A DNA stretch of 41,388 nt from Alphaproteobacteria bacterium (GCA_021776685.1 JAJFFJ010000113.1:1-41388), one strand, 5' to 3'. Positions 17,818 through 27,230 are shown, counted from the stretch's first letter. Numbers and translations: made by a program. The notes: generated from the sequence alone by a model not told the origin.

Positions 17818-18981
17818 ATGGCCAGCATGTCATTGATTACCGACTCGGCCGAAGTGGCCGCCCTGTGCGAGCGGCTCAGCCGGGAGACCTACGTCACCGT
17901 CGACACCGAATTCCTGCGCGAGAACACCTATTGGCCAATTCTCTGCGTCGTGCAATTGGGCGGCGCTGAGGAAGCGGTGGCCATCGACGCTCTGGCCGAA
18001 GGCATGGACCTTCAGCCGGTTCTGGATCTGATGGCCAACCCGGACGTCCTGAAGGTGTTTCATGCTGCCCGTCAGGATATCGAGATCTTTGTCCGTATGA
18101 CCGGCCAGGTGCCGGCGCCCCTGTTCGACACCCAGATTGCGGCCATGGTTTGCGGCTTTGGCGACCAGGTAGGTTACGAAACGCTTGTCAGCAAACTCGC
18201 CAAGGCGAGCATCGACAAGAGCTCCCGCTTTACAGACTGGTCGGCGCGGCCGTTGACCGAAAAGCAGATCAAATACGCGTTGTCAGACGTGATTCACCTG
18301 CGCCCTGCCTACGAGAAACTGAACGCCAGGCTGGAACGCACCGACCGGTCAAGCTGGTTGGTGGCAGAAATGAAAACCCTGTCCAACGCGGGGACCTATC
18401 AGGTCGAACCAAGCGAAGCCTGGCGGCGGCTGAAAATTCGCAGCCCTCGCCCGCGATTCCTGGCCATTCTTCAGGAAGTGGCGGCATGGCGTGAGGAAAC
18501 TGCCAAGCGCCGCGATCAACCGCGCAACCGCGTGGTGCGGGATGAAGCGCTGGTCGAGATCGCCGCCCATCCCCCGGCGGACGCCAAGGCGCTTGCGCGT
18601 GTGCGCGGGTTGTCCAAGGCGACGGCGGACGGAAACTACGGCAAGGCGATCCTGGCCGCTGTTCAACGTGGCCTTGACCTGCCGGAAGAAGATGCACCCA
18701 CCCTGCCGCCACGACCGGACTTGCCGAAAGGCAATGGTGCGACGGTCGATCTGCTGCGGGTGCTGTTGAAGATGCGCTGCGACCAGCATGAAGTGGCGCA
18801 GAAACTGGTGGCGTCGGCCAGTGACCTCGAGCTGATCGCGGCGTTCGGTGATGGCGATGTCCAAGCGCTCAGCGGCTGGCGGCGGGAGATCTTCGGCGAG
18901 GACGCGCTGGCCCTGCGTGATGGCCGGCTGGCGCTGAGGCTGAAGGGCGGCAAGCTGGACGCTGTGCCCCTGGACGACTGA
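17818..18981 (+). CDS. rnd: Ribonuclease D
   Basis: A 387-aa 3'-5' exoribonuclease of the DEDDy class, trimming tRNA precursors. Exonuclease motifs are complete: Asp29 and Glu31 (VDTEF), Asp87 (ARQDIEI), and Tyr153/Asp157 (YALSD). HRDC domains follow at about 210-290 and, more weakly, 310-375. Neither the ATG at 17818 nor one three codons later has a clear ribosome binding site; I keep the first. The stop is 9 bp from the convergent ppx stop. The ppk-ppx-rnd-aspS grouping, seen here with insertions, recurs in alphaproteobacteria as far as I recall. Confidence 0.96.
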   Translation: MASMSLITDSAEVAALCERLSRETYVTVDTEFLRENTYWPILCVVQLGGAEEAVAIDALAEGMDLQPVLDLMANPDVLKVFHAARQDIEIFVRMTGQVPAPLFDTQIAAMVCGFGDQVGYETLVSKLAKASIDKSSRFTDWSARPLTEKQIKYALSDVIHLRPAYEKLNARLERTDRSSWLVAEMKTLSNAGTYQVEPSEAWRRLKIRSPRPRFLAILQEVAAWREETAKRRDQPRNRVVRDEALVEIAAHPPADAKALARVRGLSKATADGNYGKAILAAVQRGLDLPEEDAPTLPPRPDLPKGNGATVDLLRVLLKMRCDQHEVAQKLVASASDLELIAAFGDGDVQALSGWRREIFGEDALALRDGRLALRLKGGKLDAVPLDD

Positions 18982-18990
18982 CCGCCCGCG

Positions 18991-20574
18991 CTAGCCTTCG
19001 GTCCCGTCGGCGCCTTCTTCGGCGCCCCCATCGGCACCCCCATTGGCACCCTGGCCGGCAACATCCACCCTTGGCTTCAAACCAAGCAGTTTCGCCAGGG
19101 CCCCATGCCGGCTCGCCAGTGCATCGCCCCTATATGTGCCGCTCGCTTCCGGCAGATGCAGCACCAATTGGCCGCCTTCCCGCTTGATAAAAGTAGCACG
19201 GAGGAAATCCGCCCGACCCGCGCTGATCGAAAACCCAAGGCGCAGTGCTGCACCCACTGCACGGGCGCGCATCAGCGCCTCAGGCTCCAGGCCTGCATGT
19301 TCGGCAACGGCCAGGTGTTCTTCCTCCGTCGCGCCGCCGAACCGGGCGTGGATGGCGTGTGCCAGATAGGCCCGGCCAGGATGATCCAGCCCTTGCACCG
19401 GCAGGGTGAGGAGACGGCTGAAGCCGTGGATGGCCCGATGGTCGGGATGATCGATCCAACCAAGGTCGCTCAGCAGGCACACGGCGTGGCGCAACCGGGT
19501 TTCCTCGGGTGGCTCATCGGCGAACAGTGGATCTGTCCAATCCGCCAGGGGCAGGCCAAGTGAGGCGAACCGCCCAAATCGTACGGCAATCTGCTCTGCG
19601 CTGGCCAGCAACGGGTCGTCTCGCCGCGCCAACGCGCCCAAGGCGTCAAACAGAACGCCCTCGCGAACACCCCGTGCGCTGAATTCAACTATATCGGGCC
19701 TGCCAAGACGGATGACATTGCGCAGAACCCGCGCTGACGGGCGTATGGTGTTGAGCCGGCGGGAGGAAAAGGATTGCGCCTTCAGAAGGGCCATGTCGCT
19801 CTGGCGGCTGATCAGGCGCGCCATTTCACCCATCTCGCCGGCTGGCACCTTGTAGGCATCGATAATCTGCAACCGCCCGGGATGCTGCGCCATATGTATC
19901 CGGGCCAATGCCCGCCAGGCGCCGCCGATGGCATAGAATGTTCGCCCCTTCAGGTCGCGAAGCCACGGCACCGATTCCAGCTGCTCCTTGAGCAGGCCGC
20001 CCACGGAATCGCCCTGCTCACGAAACTCATTCAGCTGTAGGGCGCCAATGGGCAGTGTCACCGTGTCCACGATGCGCCCGGCGCGCAGATTGATCAATTC
20101 CAGGCTGCCGCCGCCAAGATCGCCCACGACCCCATCAGCATCGGGCACGCCGCTGAGGAGACCCATACCGGACAGCCGCGCTTCCTCATCGCCACTGAGA
20201 ACCTGGATCGTCAGGCCCGTTTCCCGGCGGACGCGTTTGACAAAACTGCTGCCATCAGTGGCATCGCGCACCGCGGAAGTGGCGAATACATGTATCTCCG
20301 CAGCACCTGTCGCTTCCGCCGCTGCTTTGAACCGCGGCAGGTTTTCCGTGGCGAGCGCAACGCCTTTGGGGTCGAGCTTGCCGGTAGAACGGATTTTGGC
20401 GCCCAGCCCACAGATCACCTTCTCGTTGAAAATGGTCAGCGGTGCCCGGCGTGCCCCTTCATAGACGACGAGGCGAACACTGTTGGAGCCGATGTCGATC
20501 ACCGCCGACCGCCACGGAGGTGAGAATGGCAGCGTCATGTCAGACAGGATTGTCGCTTGGGGCCGGGCTGTCAT
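18991..20574 (-). CDS. ppx: Exopolyphosphatase / Ppx-GppA phosphatase
   Basis: A 527-aa Ppx/GppA protein, which hydrolyses polyphosphate ends or pppGpp. ASKHA-fold phosphate loops are visible as IDIGSNSVRLVVYEG (26-40) and GDLGGGSLELI (about 150-160), with SGDEEARLSG between them. The catalytic Glu is probably in that EEARL segment. A helical HD-like C-terminal part follows (SDLGWIDHPDHRAIHG). The last 20 residues are a low-complexity Gly/Ala/Asp/Glu tail without family similarity. It starts 51 bp after the ppk stop, so ppk-ppx is an operon. The start is uncertain: an ATG twelve codons in (20538) is possible, and neither has a good ribosome binding site. Confidence 0.94.
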   Translation of the reverse strand: MTARPQATILSDMTLPFSPPWRSAVIDIGSNSVRLVVYEGARRAPLTIFNEKVICGLGAKIRSTGKLDPKGVALATENLPRFKAAAEATGAAEIHVFATSAVRDATDGSSFVKRVRRETGLTIQVLSGDEEARLSGMGLLSGVPDADGVVGDLGGGSLELINLRAGRIVDTVTLPIGALQLNEFREQGDSVGGLLKEQLESVPWLRDLKGRTFYAIGGAWRALARIHMAQHPGRLQIIDAYKVPAGEMGEMARLISRQSDMALLKAQSFSSRRLNTIRPSARVLRNVIRLGRPDIVEFSARGVREGVLFDALGALARRDDPLLASAEQIAVRFGRFASLGLPLADWTDPLFADEPPEETRLRHAVCLLSDLGWIDHPDHRAIHGFSRLLTLPVQGLDHPGRAYLAHAIHARFGGATEEEHLAVAEHAGLEPEALMRARAVGAALRLGFSISAGRADFLRATFIKREGGQLVLHLPEASGTYRGDALASRHGALAKLLGLKPRVDVAGQGANGGADGGAEEGADGTEG

Positions 20575-20625
20575 GCGGGCTCGCGTCTATCTTCGGTCTG
20601 TCAATGGACCTAGAGGGGGACCTAG

Positions 20626-22788
20626 TCAGTCGTCAAGCAAGACTGGCGATACCGGCTGCGATTGTTTCAACGCACTGCCGCGGCCGGAAAGGCTGGGGTT
20701 GGTCATGAAGAAGTGGTGACAGGCAAATCCCTGCCCCGTTTTATCGACCCGACGATAGGTGCCGTCAGCCTGCATCTCCCAGCTTTGCGCCTCATCTTTC
20801 AGCTGTGTTGCCAGGATCTGGTTGACCAGTTGCTGGTGGACCGTTTCGTTTTCAATTGGAACGAAGCTCTCGACCCTGCGGTCAAAGTTGCGCGGCATCC
20901 AGTCGGCGGAGCTGATAAAAACCTTTGCTTCCGGGCCGGGCAGTTCGTGGCCATTGGCGAAGACATAGACCCGACCATGTTCCAGGAAGCGGCCAATAAT
21001 GCTCTTGACCCGGATATTGTCGGACAGCCCCGGCACGCCCGGCCGCAGGCAACAGATGCCACGGATAATCAGGTCAATCTGCACGCCTGCCTGAGACGCG
21101 CGGTAGAGATGATCAATGATGGTCGTGTCCACCAGTGCATTCATCTTTCCCCACATGGCTGCCGGCTTTCCGGCGCGGGCGTTCTCTATCTCCTGATCCA
21201 GCAATGCAATCAGCTTATCGCGAAGTTCCAGCGGCGCTGCCGCCAGCTTCTGCATGGGCTCCGGCGTCGCATAGCCGGTCATGTAGTTGAACAGGTGGGC
21301 GGCATCCAGGCAGAGGACCGGATCGCACGTGAAAAACGACAGGTCCGTATAGATGCGCGCGGTAATCGGGTGATAGTTGCCGGTGCCGAAATGTGCATAC
21401 GACCGGAGCGCACCGGATTCGCGGCGCACCACCAACGACAGCTTGGCGTGGGTCTTCAGGTCGAGGAACCCGTAAACCACCTGGGCGCCCGCGCGCTCCA
21501 GATCGCGCGCCCAGCGGATATTTGCTTCCTCGTCAAAGCGCGCCTTCAACTCGACCATTGCGGTGACCGACTTGCCCGCCTCGGCCGCCTCGATCAATGC
21601 GGCGACAATGGGCGAATCATTGCTGGTCCGGTAGAGCGTCTGCTTGATCGCCACCACGTTCGGATCCTGGGCTGCCTGACGGATGAACTGGACCACCACG
21701 TCAAAGCTTTCGTAGGGGTGGTGAACGATGAAGTCCTTGGCCCGGATCGCGGCGAAGCAGTCGCCGCCGAAGTCGCGCACACGTTCCGGAAAACGCACGT
21801 TATAGGGCTCGAACAGCATATCGGGGCGTTCGTCGGAGATCACTTTCGACACGTCCGCCAGGCCCAGAATGCCGTCCATCTCGAAGATATCCGCGCGGTC
21901 GATCTCCAGCCAGTCAATCACCTGAGCGCGTAAACCTTCAGGCATCCGCTTGTTGACGGACAGGCGGATCACATGGCCACGCCGGCGACGCTTCAGTGCA
22001 GATTCGAATGTCCGCACCAAATCTTCTGCCTCTTCGTCGATTTCCATTTCACTGTCGCGAATGACCCGGAAAAATCCCTTCGCGAGAATTCTGAATTCCG
22101 GAAAAAGCTGGCCGATATGCAAGGTGACCAGATCTTCAAGCGTCAGATAGCGCATGCCCTCGCCCGGCAGGCGGATGAATCGGTTGACCTGATCGGGCAG
22201 CCGGATCACCGCTTCCAGCGGTTCGTGTCCTGCCACCGGCATCAACTGCAGCGCTATTGCCAGGTTCAGATTCGGAATGAACGGAAACGGGTGCGCCGGA
22301 TCGATTGCAAGCGGTGTCAGGACCGGAAAGACCTGGTCCATGAAATAGGTACTGAGGAACCGAAGATCGGCTGCATCGAGTTCGGAAGGCTTGGCAATGA
22401 CCATGCCTTCCGCCCGCAACAGGCCGCGGACCTCATTCCAGCAATCAATCTGCCGGCCGATCAGCGAGGCGGCGCGAACGTTGATCGCAGCGAGTTGCTG
22501 CTCAGGCGTCATGCCTTCGGGGCTGGGGCGCTGAATGCCAGCTGCCACCTGCCCTTTCAGGCCGGCCACACGCACCATATAAAATTCGTCCAGATTGCTG
22601 GCTGAAATCGACAGAAACCGCAACCGCTCCAGTAACGGATGGTTTGGATTTCCCGCCTCGTCCAGGACGCGTTCGTTGAACGTGAGCCACGACAGTTCAC
22701 GATTGATGAACCGTTCTGACGACTCAAGTCCGACGACTGGCGGCGATATGGCGTCCGCATCCGGCACGGGCAGTTGCTCCTGCAACAC
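20626..22788 (-). CDS. ppk1: Polyphosphate kinase 1
   Basis: A 720-aa PPK1 polymerising ATP gamma-phosphate into polyphosphate. The N-terminal family motif [16 protein letters not shown] (27-42), the autophosphorylated histidine in [10 protein letters not shown] (His447) and the second conserved histidine in LEHGRVYVF (His605) are present. The tail (about 697-720) is variable. The frame opens with a GTG at 22788, lacking a visible ribosome binding site; a second GTG seven codons on (22767) has GGAG nine bases upstream and is the better-supported start by that criterion. The gene precedes ppx and is divergent from the SixA-type phosphatase gene. A hairpin-forming repeat (22817-22833) lies in its leader. 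Confidence 0.97.
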   Translation of the reverse strand: MLQEQLPVPDADAISPPVVGLESSERFINRELSWLTFNERVLDEAGNPNHPLLERLRFLSISASNLDEFYMVRVAGLKGQVAAGIQRPSPEGMTPEQQLAAINVRAASLIGRQIDCWNEVRGLLRAEGMVIAKPSELDAADLRFLSTYFMDQVFPVLTPLAIDPAHPFPFIPNLNLAIALQLMPVAGHEPLEAVIRLPDQVNRFIRLPGEGMRYLTLEDLVTLHIGQLFPEFRILAKGFFRVIRDSEMEIDEEAEDLVRTFESALKRRRRGHVIRLSVNKRMPEGLRAQVIDWLEIDRADIFEMDGILGLADVSKVISDERPDMLFEPYNVRFPERVRDFGGDCFAAIRAKDFIVHHPYESFDVVVQFIRQAAQDPNVVAIKQTLYRTSNDSPIVAALIEAAEAGKSVTAMVELKARFDEEANIRWARDLERAGAQVVYGFLDLKTHAKLSLVVRRESGALRSYAHFGTGNYHPITARIYTDLSFFTCDPVLCLDAAHLFNYMTGYATPEPMQKLAAAPLELRDKLIALLDQEIENARAGKPAAMWGKMNALVDTTIIDHLYRASQAGVQIDLIIRGICCLRPGVPGLSDNIRVKSIIGRFLEHGRVYVFANGHELPGPEAKVFISSADWMPRNFDRRVESFVPIENETVHQQLVNQILATQLKDEAQSWEMQADGTYRRVDKTGQGFACHHFFMTNPSLSGRGSALKQSQPVSPVLLDD

Positions 22789-22816
22789 TGGCGAGGGGTT
22801 GTGGATAATTCTAGCT

Positions 22817-22872
22817 GCAGCGCATGGCGCTGCCTATGTCATATGGCGATTTTTCTTGTTTTGTCTCAAGAA
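22817..22872. promoter_or_regulatory. Inverted repeats in the divergent ppk1 / sixA intergenic region
   Basis: GCAGCGC-ATG-GCGCTGC (22817-22833) is a perfect 7-bp-arm hairpin starting 29 bp upstream of the ppk1 start. TTCTTG-N8-CAAGAA (22853-22872) is a perfect inverted repeat in AT-rich DNA, about 90 bp before the sixA start. The second has the geometry of a dimeric repressor or activator site. I see no convincing PhoB box. The function is not known. Confidence 0.4.
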
Positions 22873-22962
22873 TTTCATGTCATCGGGTTAACGCAGGAGC
22901 CTCAGGGTGCTGAAGATTACAGGGCGTAAAGCTGCAAACCTCGCAGAATCAGGACAAATACG

Positions 22963-23484
22963 GTGAAAACGATACTTTTTATGCGGCACGCAAAATCAGA
23001 CTGGAATTCTCCCGATCAGTCCGATTTTGACCGGCCTTTGGCGCCCCGTGGCGAGCGGGCATCGCCCCAGATGGGCCAGTATATTGAGGAACACGACCTG
23101 ACCCCGGACCAGGTGCTCTGTTCGACTGCCGTTCGGGCCAGGCAAACGTGGGATCTTGCCGCCGCAAGGCTGGCCGCCCCACCGCAGGTAAAGATGTTGC
23201 AATCCCTCTACCTCGCCAGCCCCCATGACGTGATCGAGGTAATTCGCGAGCAGGGTGGCGCCGCCGAGTGTTTGTGCATCGTGGGGCATCATCCCGGCAT
23301 CGATGGCACAGTCCTGATGCTGGCCGGGAGCGGTGACCGCGTGGCGCTTGACCGCATCGGTGCGAAATACCCCACCGGCGCCCTGGCAGTACTGCAAACC
23401 GGCATCGACGACTGGCAGGCACTGGCGCCCGGCATCGCGGAACTGACCCGCTTCGTCACGCCGCGGGATTTGGTCCCTCAATAA
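22963..23484 (+). CDS. sixA: SixA-type histidine phosphatase
   Basis: A 173-aa histidine phosphatase (phosphoglycerate-mutase-like branch). The catalytic RHG-type motif is FMRHAKSDW with Arg8 and the phospho-accepting His9; the second histidine is in VGHHPG (His109), and conserved STAVRARQTW (54-63) is present. E. coli SixA removes phosphate from phosphohistidine in a PTS-related or phosphorelay protein; the partner here is unknown. The start is a GTG at 22963 with AGGA eight bases before. It stands alone on this strand, divergent from ppk1 and followed by a GC-rich hairpin. Confidence 0.9.
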   Translation: MKTILFMRHAKSDWNSPDQSDFDRPLAPRGERASPQMGQYIEEHDLTPDQVLCSTAVRARQTWDLAAARLAAPPQVKMLQSLYLASPHDVIEVIREQGGAAECLCIVGHHPGIDGTVLMLAGSGDRVALDRIGAKYPTGALAVLQTGIDDWQALAPGIAELTRFVTPRDLVPQ

Positions 23485-23516
23485 TCGAATCAGGCGCTTT
23501 TGAAAGAGAGACCGCC

Positions 23517-23549
23517 CCAAAAAGAAACCGGGGCCCCGGAGGGCCCCGG
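23517..23549 (-). terminator. Intrinsic terminator of the six-TM membrane protein gene
   Basis: A perfect 9-bp stem with a 4-base loop, CCGGGGCCC-CGGA-GGGCCCCGG on the plus strand, at 23528-23549. On the minus strand it is followed by TTTCTTTTT, so it is a textbook rho-independent terminator for the gene ending at 23576. On the plus strand the following sequence is only weakly T-rich, but the hairpin may also slow transcription coming from sixA. Confidence 0.85.
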
Positions 23550-23575
23550 CTCCCGGTATTTCTGTTGCGAAACCG

Positions 23576-24262
23576 TTAGGCGGTCTTGCCACCCATACGC
23601 CCGGCACCCAACAACAGGCCGATGCCATGGCAGATCAGTGCTGCCAAGCCAACGAGCATGCCGATCAGCGCCAACACGCCGGCGAAATTGGCCAAGCCCA
23701 TGCTGAGGGTTTTGGTTACCACCATGATGATCATGATCGCCATCATGATCCCAAAACAGGCGCCCATGATCATGTAAAGAACGCCGATGGCTTTCCACAG
23801 GCCCATCTTTGCTTTGCCGCCAAAGCCAAAGCAGGCCAATGAGAACCAGAAGAAACCAATGAACATCAAAAGGGAAACAATGAGCGAGATGGTGCCCATT
23901 GCGTTTCCGGTTCCCGACATCGCTGACGGGGTTGTCATCTGGGTAACGCCTGCACCACCAATGAATGACAGAATGAAGCCGATTACCATCATGGCGATGA
24001 TGATCATCACCGGCATATTTCCGCCATTATAGCCAAAGCTATTGAACAGGCCTTTGCTGGTCCACACCGTCATTATCAGACAGATATAGACCACAAGGCC
24101 GATGATGATGCTGCCAATCTGAACCCCACCCGCTGCTGCTGTTGCGCCGCCGCTACGGGCCGCGTCAACTGCCATGCCAGCGACCACAAAAGTGCCGATG
24201 ATCATCACTGCGATCACCAGAAATGCACAAATACCGCCTATGCGGACAAATCCTGGGCTCAT
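23576..24262 (-). CDS. Methionine-rich six-TM membrane protein of unknown function
   Basis: A 228-aa protein of almost only membrane helices (about 9-30, 49-68, 84-104, 123-146, 157-182, 193-220). I do not recognise the family. About 22 of 228 residues are Met, many in helix 5 (about 163-181), where repeated ATC/ATG codons make the DNA repetitive. A conserved-looking cytosolic or periplasmic loop has WTSKGLFNSFGYNGG (67-81). A very strong ribosome binding site (GGAGGGGG) precedes the ATG, and a clean terminator follows, so it is a monocistronic and possibly highly translated gene. No catalytic motif is visible; a channel, sensor or envelope-stress protein are all open. Confidence 0.8.
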   Translation of the reverse strand: MSPGFVRIGGICAFLVIAVMIIGTFVVAGMAVDAARSGGATAAAGGVQIGSIIIGLVVYICLIMTVWTSKGLFNSFGYNGGNMPVMIIIAMMVIGFILSFIGGAGVTQMTTPSAMSGTGNAMGTISLIVSLLMFIGFFWFSLACFGFGGKAKMGLWKAIGVLYMIMGACFGIMMAIMIIMVVTKTLSMGLANFAGVLALIGMLVGLAALICHGIGLLLGAGRMGGKTA

Positions 24263-24481
24263 AAGTACCCCCTCCGTGTTTGAACTGAACTATTCAATCC
24301 GAGCAAAAAGCCCGGCGCTTCCCACCCGACCACAACGGCAGTCCGGCAAACCAAACGTGACGCTTATCCTCTGATATTACCATATCTTGTGTATGATTTC
24401 GCATCAGTTAGAAGTTGTTGTGGATAAAAGCTGAATTCCCCATAACTTTTACGTGACCCATTTGCCCGCCGTTCCCGATCG

Positions 24482-25261
24482 CTAGAACGTCCCCCAGGTC
24501 TCACCTCCGTCCAGCACGAGATTCTGCCCGGTAATGAAACCGGACTGGGCGCTACACAGGAACAGACAGGCGGCGCCGAATTCATCGGGATCGCCGAAAC
24601 GCCCGGCCGGGTTTCCGGCACGGCGCAGGTCGGCCTCCTCATCGACGGGAATACCCTTGCGGTCGGCCACGGCAGCGATGTTTTCATGCAGGCGGTCGGT
24701 CTCGAATGGTCCCGGCAGCAGGTTGTTCACTGTCACGTTGTGCTTGACGGTCTCCCTTGCCAATCCGGCAACAAAACCGGTCAGACCGGCCCGTGCGCCG
24801 TTGGACAGGCCGATCGAAGGCAACGGACGCTTGACCGCATAGCTTGTGATGTTGACGACCCGACCAAAGCGCCGCGCGATCATGTCGTCGACCACCGCCT
24901 TGGTCAGCAGAATCGGGGCGATCATGTTGGCATCCACGGCCGCAACCCAATCCTCCCGACCCCATTCGCGAAAGTCGCCGGCCGGCGGCCCGCCGGCGTT
25001 GTTGACCAGAATGTCGGGTGAGGGACAAACCGCAAGGGCCGCCATGCGGCCTGCCTCTGTGGTGATGTCCCCCGCCGAGATGTCAACGGAGGCCCCTGTT
25101 GCGTCTGCGATTTCGGCGGCCGTCGCTTTCAGGGCGTCTTCATTGCGCGCCGTGATGGTGACCCTGACGCCTTCTGCCGCAAGCGCCGTGGCACATGCAC
25201 GACCCAAGCCCTTACTGGCAGCACAGACCAGTGCGGTCTTGCCGGTGAGCCCCATATCCAT
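24482..25261 (-). CDS. SDR-family oxidoreductase with altered active site
   Basis: A 259-aa short-chain dehydrogenase/reductase fold. Cofactor motif AASKGLGRA (14-22) and structural NNAG (87-90) are intact, and the catalytic Ser is Ser140 in NITSYA. The usual Tyr-x-x-x-Lys is absent: thirteen residues after Ser140 the sequence is SNGAR, with Ser153 in place of Tyr and Arg157 in place of Lys. A branch of FabG-like proteins with this substitution exists. Either the chemistry uses other residues or the protein is not a classical reductase. The end LDGGETWGTF is typical of the family. GGGGGAGG before the ATG is a strong ribosome binding site. hdaA ends 45 bp upstream on the same strand. Confidence 0.92.
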   Translation of the reverse strand: MDMGLTGKTALVCAASKGLGRACATALAAEGVRVTITARNEDALKATAAEIADATGASVDISAGDITTEAGRMAALAVCPSPDILVNNAGGPPAGDFREWGREDWVAAVDANMIAPILLTKAVVDDMIARRFGRVVNITSYAVKRPLPSIGLSNGARAGLTGFVAGLARETVKHNVTVNNLLPGPFETDRLHENIAAVADRKGIPVDEEADLRRAGNPAGRFGDPDEFGAACLFLCSAQSGFITGQNLVLDGGETWGTF

Positions 25262-25306
25262 GCGGTGTCCTCCCCCGTGAATGAAATATTTTTAGTGGTG
25301 ATGTAA

Positions 25307-26068
25307 CTAATCCGTGACGGCAAGTTGGTCCAACGCCCGGCGCGCAAGCGGCACCGTGATGGGCCGTGCAGCGGCCAACGCTTCCTGGTCGATGGCGGCA
25401 ACCACACGATCGACGCCCCGGAACGACCGGTCAATCCGCAGCAGCATAAAATCCACGACCTCCGGTGAAACCTGCACCTGTCGGTCCCCGAAGCGCTTGA
25501 CGATAAGCGCCGCTAGGAGCGGATCGTCGGGCGCGCCGATCGATACGGATGGCAGGCTGTTCAGACGGGACGACAGGTCACGCAGACCGAGCCCCCAGCG
25601 CGCCGGCGGCGTCTTCGCGGTCGCCAGCAGGGCGCCACCCGAGGCGCGCATGCGATTAAAGAGATGAAAGACCGTTTCCTGCCGATCCGGCCGCGCGTCG
25701 AGAAGATCGTCCAGATCGTCCAGGATCACCGCCGCCGGGTCGGCCGAGGCATTGGCCGCAAGACGGTCGATTTCGTGGCCATCCAGCCAGGCCGCACCCG
25801 ACTGTGCATCCCAGACGCTGGCCAGGTGGGTTTTGCCACTAGCCGCTGGGCCGCTCAGCACCAGGCCAAACTGCGGCCAGTCCGGCCAACGGTCGAGCCA
25901 GGCAACCGCATCGCTGTTGCAGTCGGCGACCAGATAGTCCCGGCGGCCCAGGGCCTGTCGCACCGGCAGGTCGAACACCAATTGACGGGGCGTGGCAACC
26001 ACACTCACAGGGCCACACCGCCCGGACACATTTGGGCCAGACTCATTAGGGCCAGGCTCATTCTGCAT
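25307..26068 (-). CDS. hdaA: HdaA, DnaA-related regulator of replication initiation
   Basis: A 253-aa AAA+ protein related to the DnaA core without its DNA-binding domain. With the sliding clamp, Hda-type proteins stimulate DnaA-ATP hydrolysis to prevent re-initiation. A clamp-binding-like motif RQLVFDLP (28-35) lies at the N-terminus; Walker A is GPAASGKT (73-80) and Walker B ILDDLDD (115-121). The C-terminal lid has DRSFRGVDRVVAAID, typical of the family. The start at 26068 overlaps the end of the DUF2066 gene by 11 bp. The first ~20 residues are unusually Pro/Asn/Gly-rich, so a later start is possible. Confidence 0.92.
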   Translation of the reverse strand: MQNEPGPNESGPNVSGRCGPVSVVATPRQLVFDLPVRQALGRRDYLVADCNSDAVAWLDRWPDWPQFGLVLSGPAASGKTHLASVWDAQSGAAWLDGHEIDRLAANASADPAAVILDDLDDLLDARPDRQETVFHLFNRMRASGGALLATAKTPPARWGLGLRDLSSRLNSLPSVSIGAPDDPLLAALIVKRFGDRQVQVSPEVVDFMLLRIDRSFRGVDRVVAAIDQEALAAARPITVPLARRALDQLAVTD

Positions 26069-27230
26069 TCTTCTTTTTTGGCAAATTGCGCTTTTCCGGC
26101 CGACGGTCAGCGCCCGTATTCAGCAGGCGCAGTTCCCAGACTTCCGCATCACCGTCCGCGCCGCCTTTGCGCAATTCGATATCATTCTGACGCAGCGCCT
26201 CGGTCAACTGCCGCACGCCGCCAGCATGCCCAAGCTGGATCACCGCCATCGCAGGAGTCAGGCTGACAATGCGCTGACGGCGGATCAGACGCACCTGACG
26301 CAGGCCGTCACGCAGCCGGACCCAGTAGCTGAGCCCGCGGAGCGGCGCCCGTACAGTCAGAGTTGAGGTGGCGCCAGCAGGCACGATGTTGGCGGTCTTC
26401 CAGCTTTCCTCATATTCAGTTGCGATCTTTGCCGCGGTCTTGCTCAGCGCCGCTTCGCTGATGCCGGACTGGTAGCGGCCGACCAGCCGGGGCTTGCCAG
26501 TCACGGTATTGTAACGGCGCACGAGGATCTCCGCCGTCGCGCCCTTAACTGCCGCCTGGGCCACCAACACAGTCGATGCACCATAGCTCTGGGCAATCGC
26601 GGCGAGCGCGGCGGCATCCAGTTTCAGTGCCTGCTCTGCAGAAACTGCGCGGACATCTTTCAGGCTGCCGCCGGGCCGCAGATATTCCACCAGGCCTTTG
26701 TGCGACAGGTGGCGCCAGCTGTCCCGCCAGGGATTCGGATCGTCCCACAGCACTGGCAGGTCACCTTTTTGCCAGACGGCGAGAACCAAAACCGGCTTGC
26801 TGCCGGTTTCCACGAAGGACACGCCTGCCTTGCGCAACAGGGATCGCACCTTCGCCGGATGAAAAACAAATGCAAGCCGGCCCCGATAGCGGCGCGATCC
26901 CGCACGCTGGTTTTCCACCTCGTGGCTTTTGACAAGTGCATCCAGCGCCTTGCCTTTGGCGGTGGGCAACCGTTTGCGGTCCCGCCGAAGGGTCAGCCGC
27001 TGCAGCAATCGGCCGAGCGCTGCTTTCTGCCCTTTGGCAATTGCCGCCGCCTTCGCCGCCTTGGCGGACTTGCCCCGTCCATCGACTGCCACGCCTGCAA
27101 CGCGGTAGAGGTCCGCCGCCGAGGCAGGCGCAATCGTCAGGAAGCCCAGGCACAGGGCCAGAATGGCCGCGCCCGCCTCGGGGCACAGCCTGGAGAGGGT
27201 GCGTTGTGCACAATCAATTCTGTCGCGCAT
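26058..27230 (-). CDS. DUF2066 domain-containing exported protein
   Basis: A 390-aa protein with an N-terminal signal (hydrophobic about 20-38, ending ASAAD) followed by a DUF2066-type domain: LYRVAGVAVD, a region with many KAAK repeats (about 54-70), LVLAVWQKG and the DDPNPWRDSW segment. The family is uncharacterised; it commonly lies next to hdaA and purM in Rhodospirillales genomes, as far as I recall, which matches the 11-bp overlap with hdaA here and the divergent purM. Periplasmic location is inferred. The C-terminus is highly basic (RRPEKRNLPKKKNAE). Confidence 0.85.
   Translation of the reverse strand: MRDRIDCAQRTLSRLCPEAGAAILALCLGFLTIAPASAADLYRVAGVAVDGRGKSAKAAKAAAIAKGQKAALGRLLQRLTLRRDRKRLPTAKGKALDALVKSHEVENQRAGSRRYRGRLAFVFHPAKVRSLLRKAGVSFVETGSKPVLVLAVWQKGDLPVLWDDPNPWRDSWRHLSHKGLVEYLRPGGSLKDVRAVSAEQALKLDAAALAAIAQSYGASTVLVAQAAVKGATAEILVRRYNTVTGKPRLVGRYQSGISEAALSKTAAKIATEYEESWKTANIVPAGATSTLTVRAPLRGLSYWVRLRDGLRQVRLIRRQRIVSLTPAMAVIQLGHAGGVRQLTEALRQNDIELRKGGADGDAEVWELRLLNTGADRRPEKRNLPKKKNAE

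Noticed and set aside
20662-21933. 423-aa open frame on the plus strand inside ppk1
   Set aside because: It is antisense to a fully conserved ppk1, has no family motifs, and arises from the GC-rich codon pattern.
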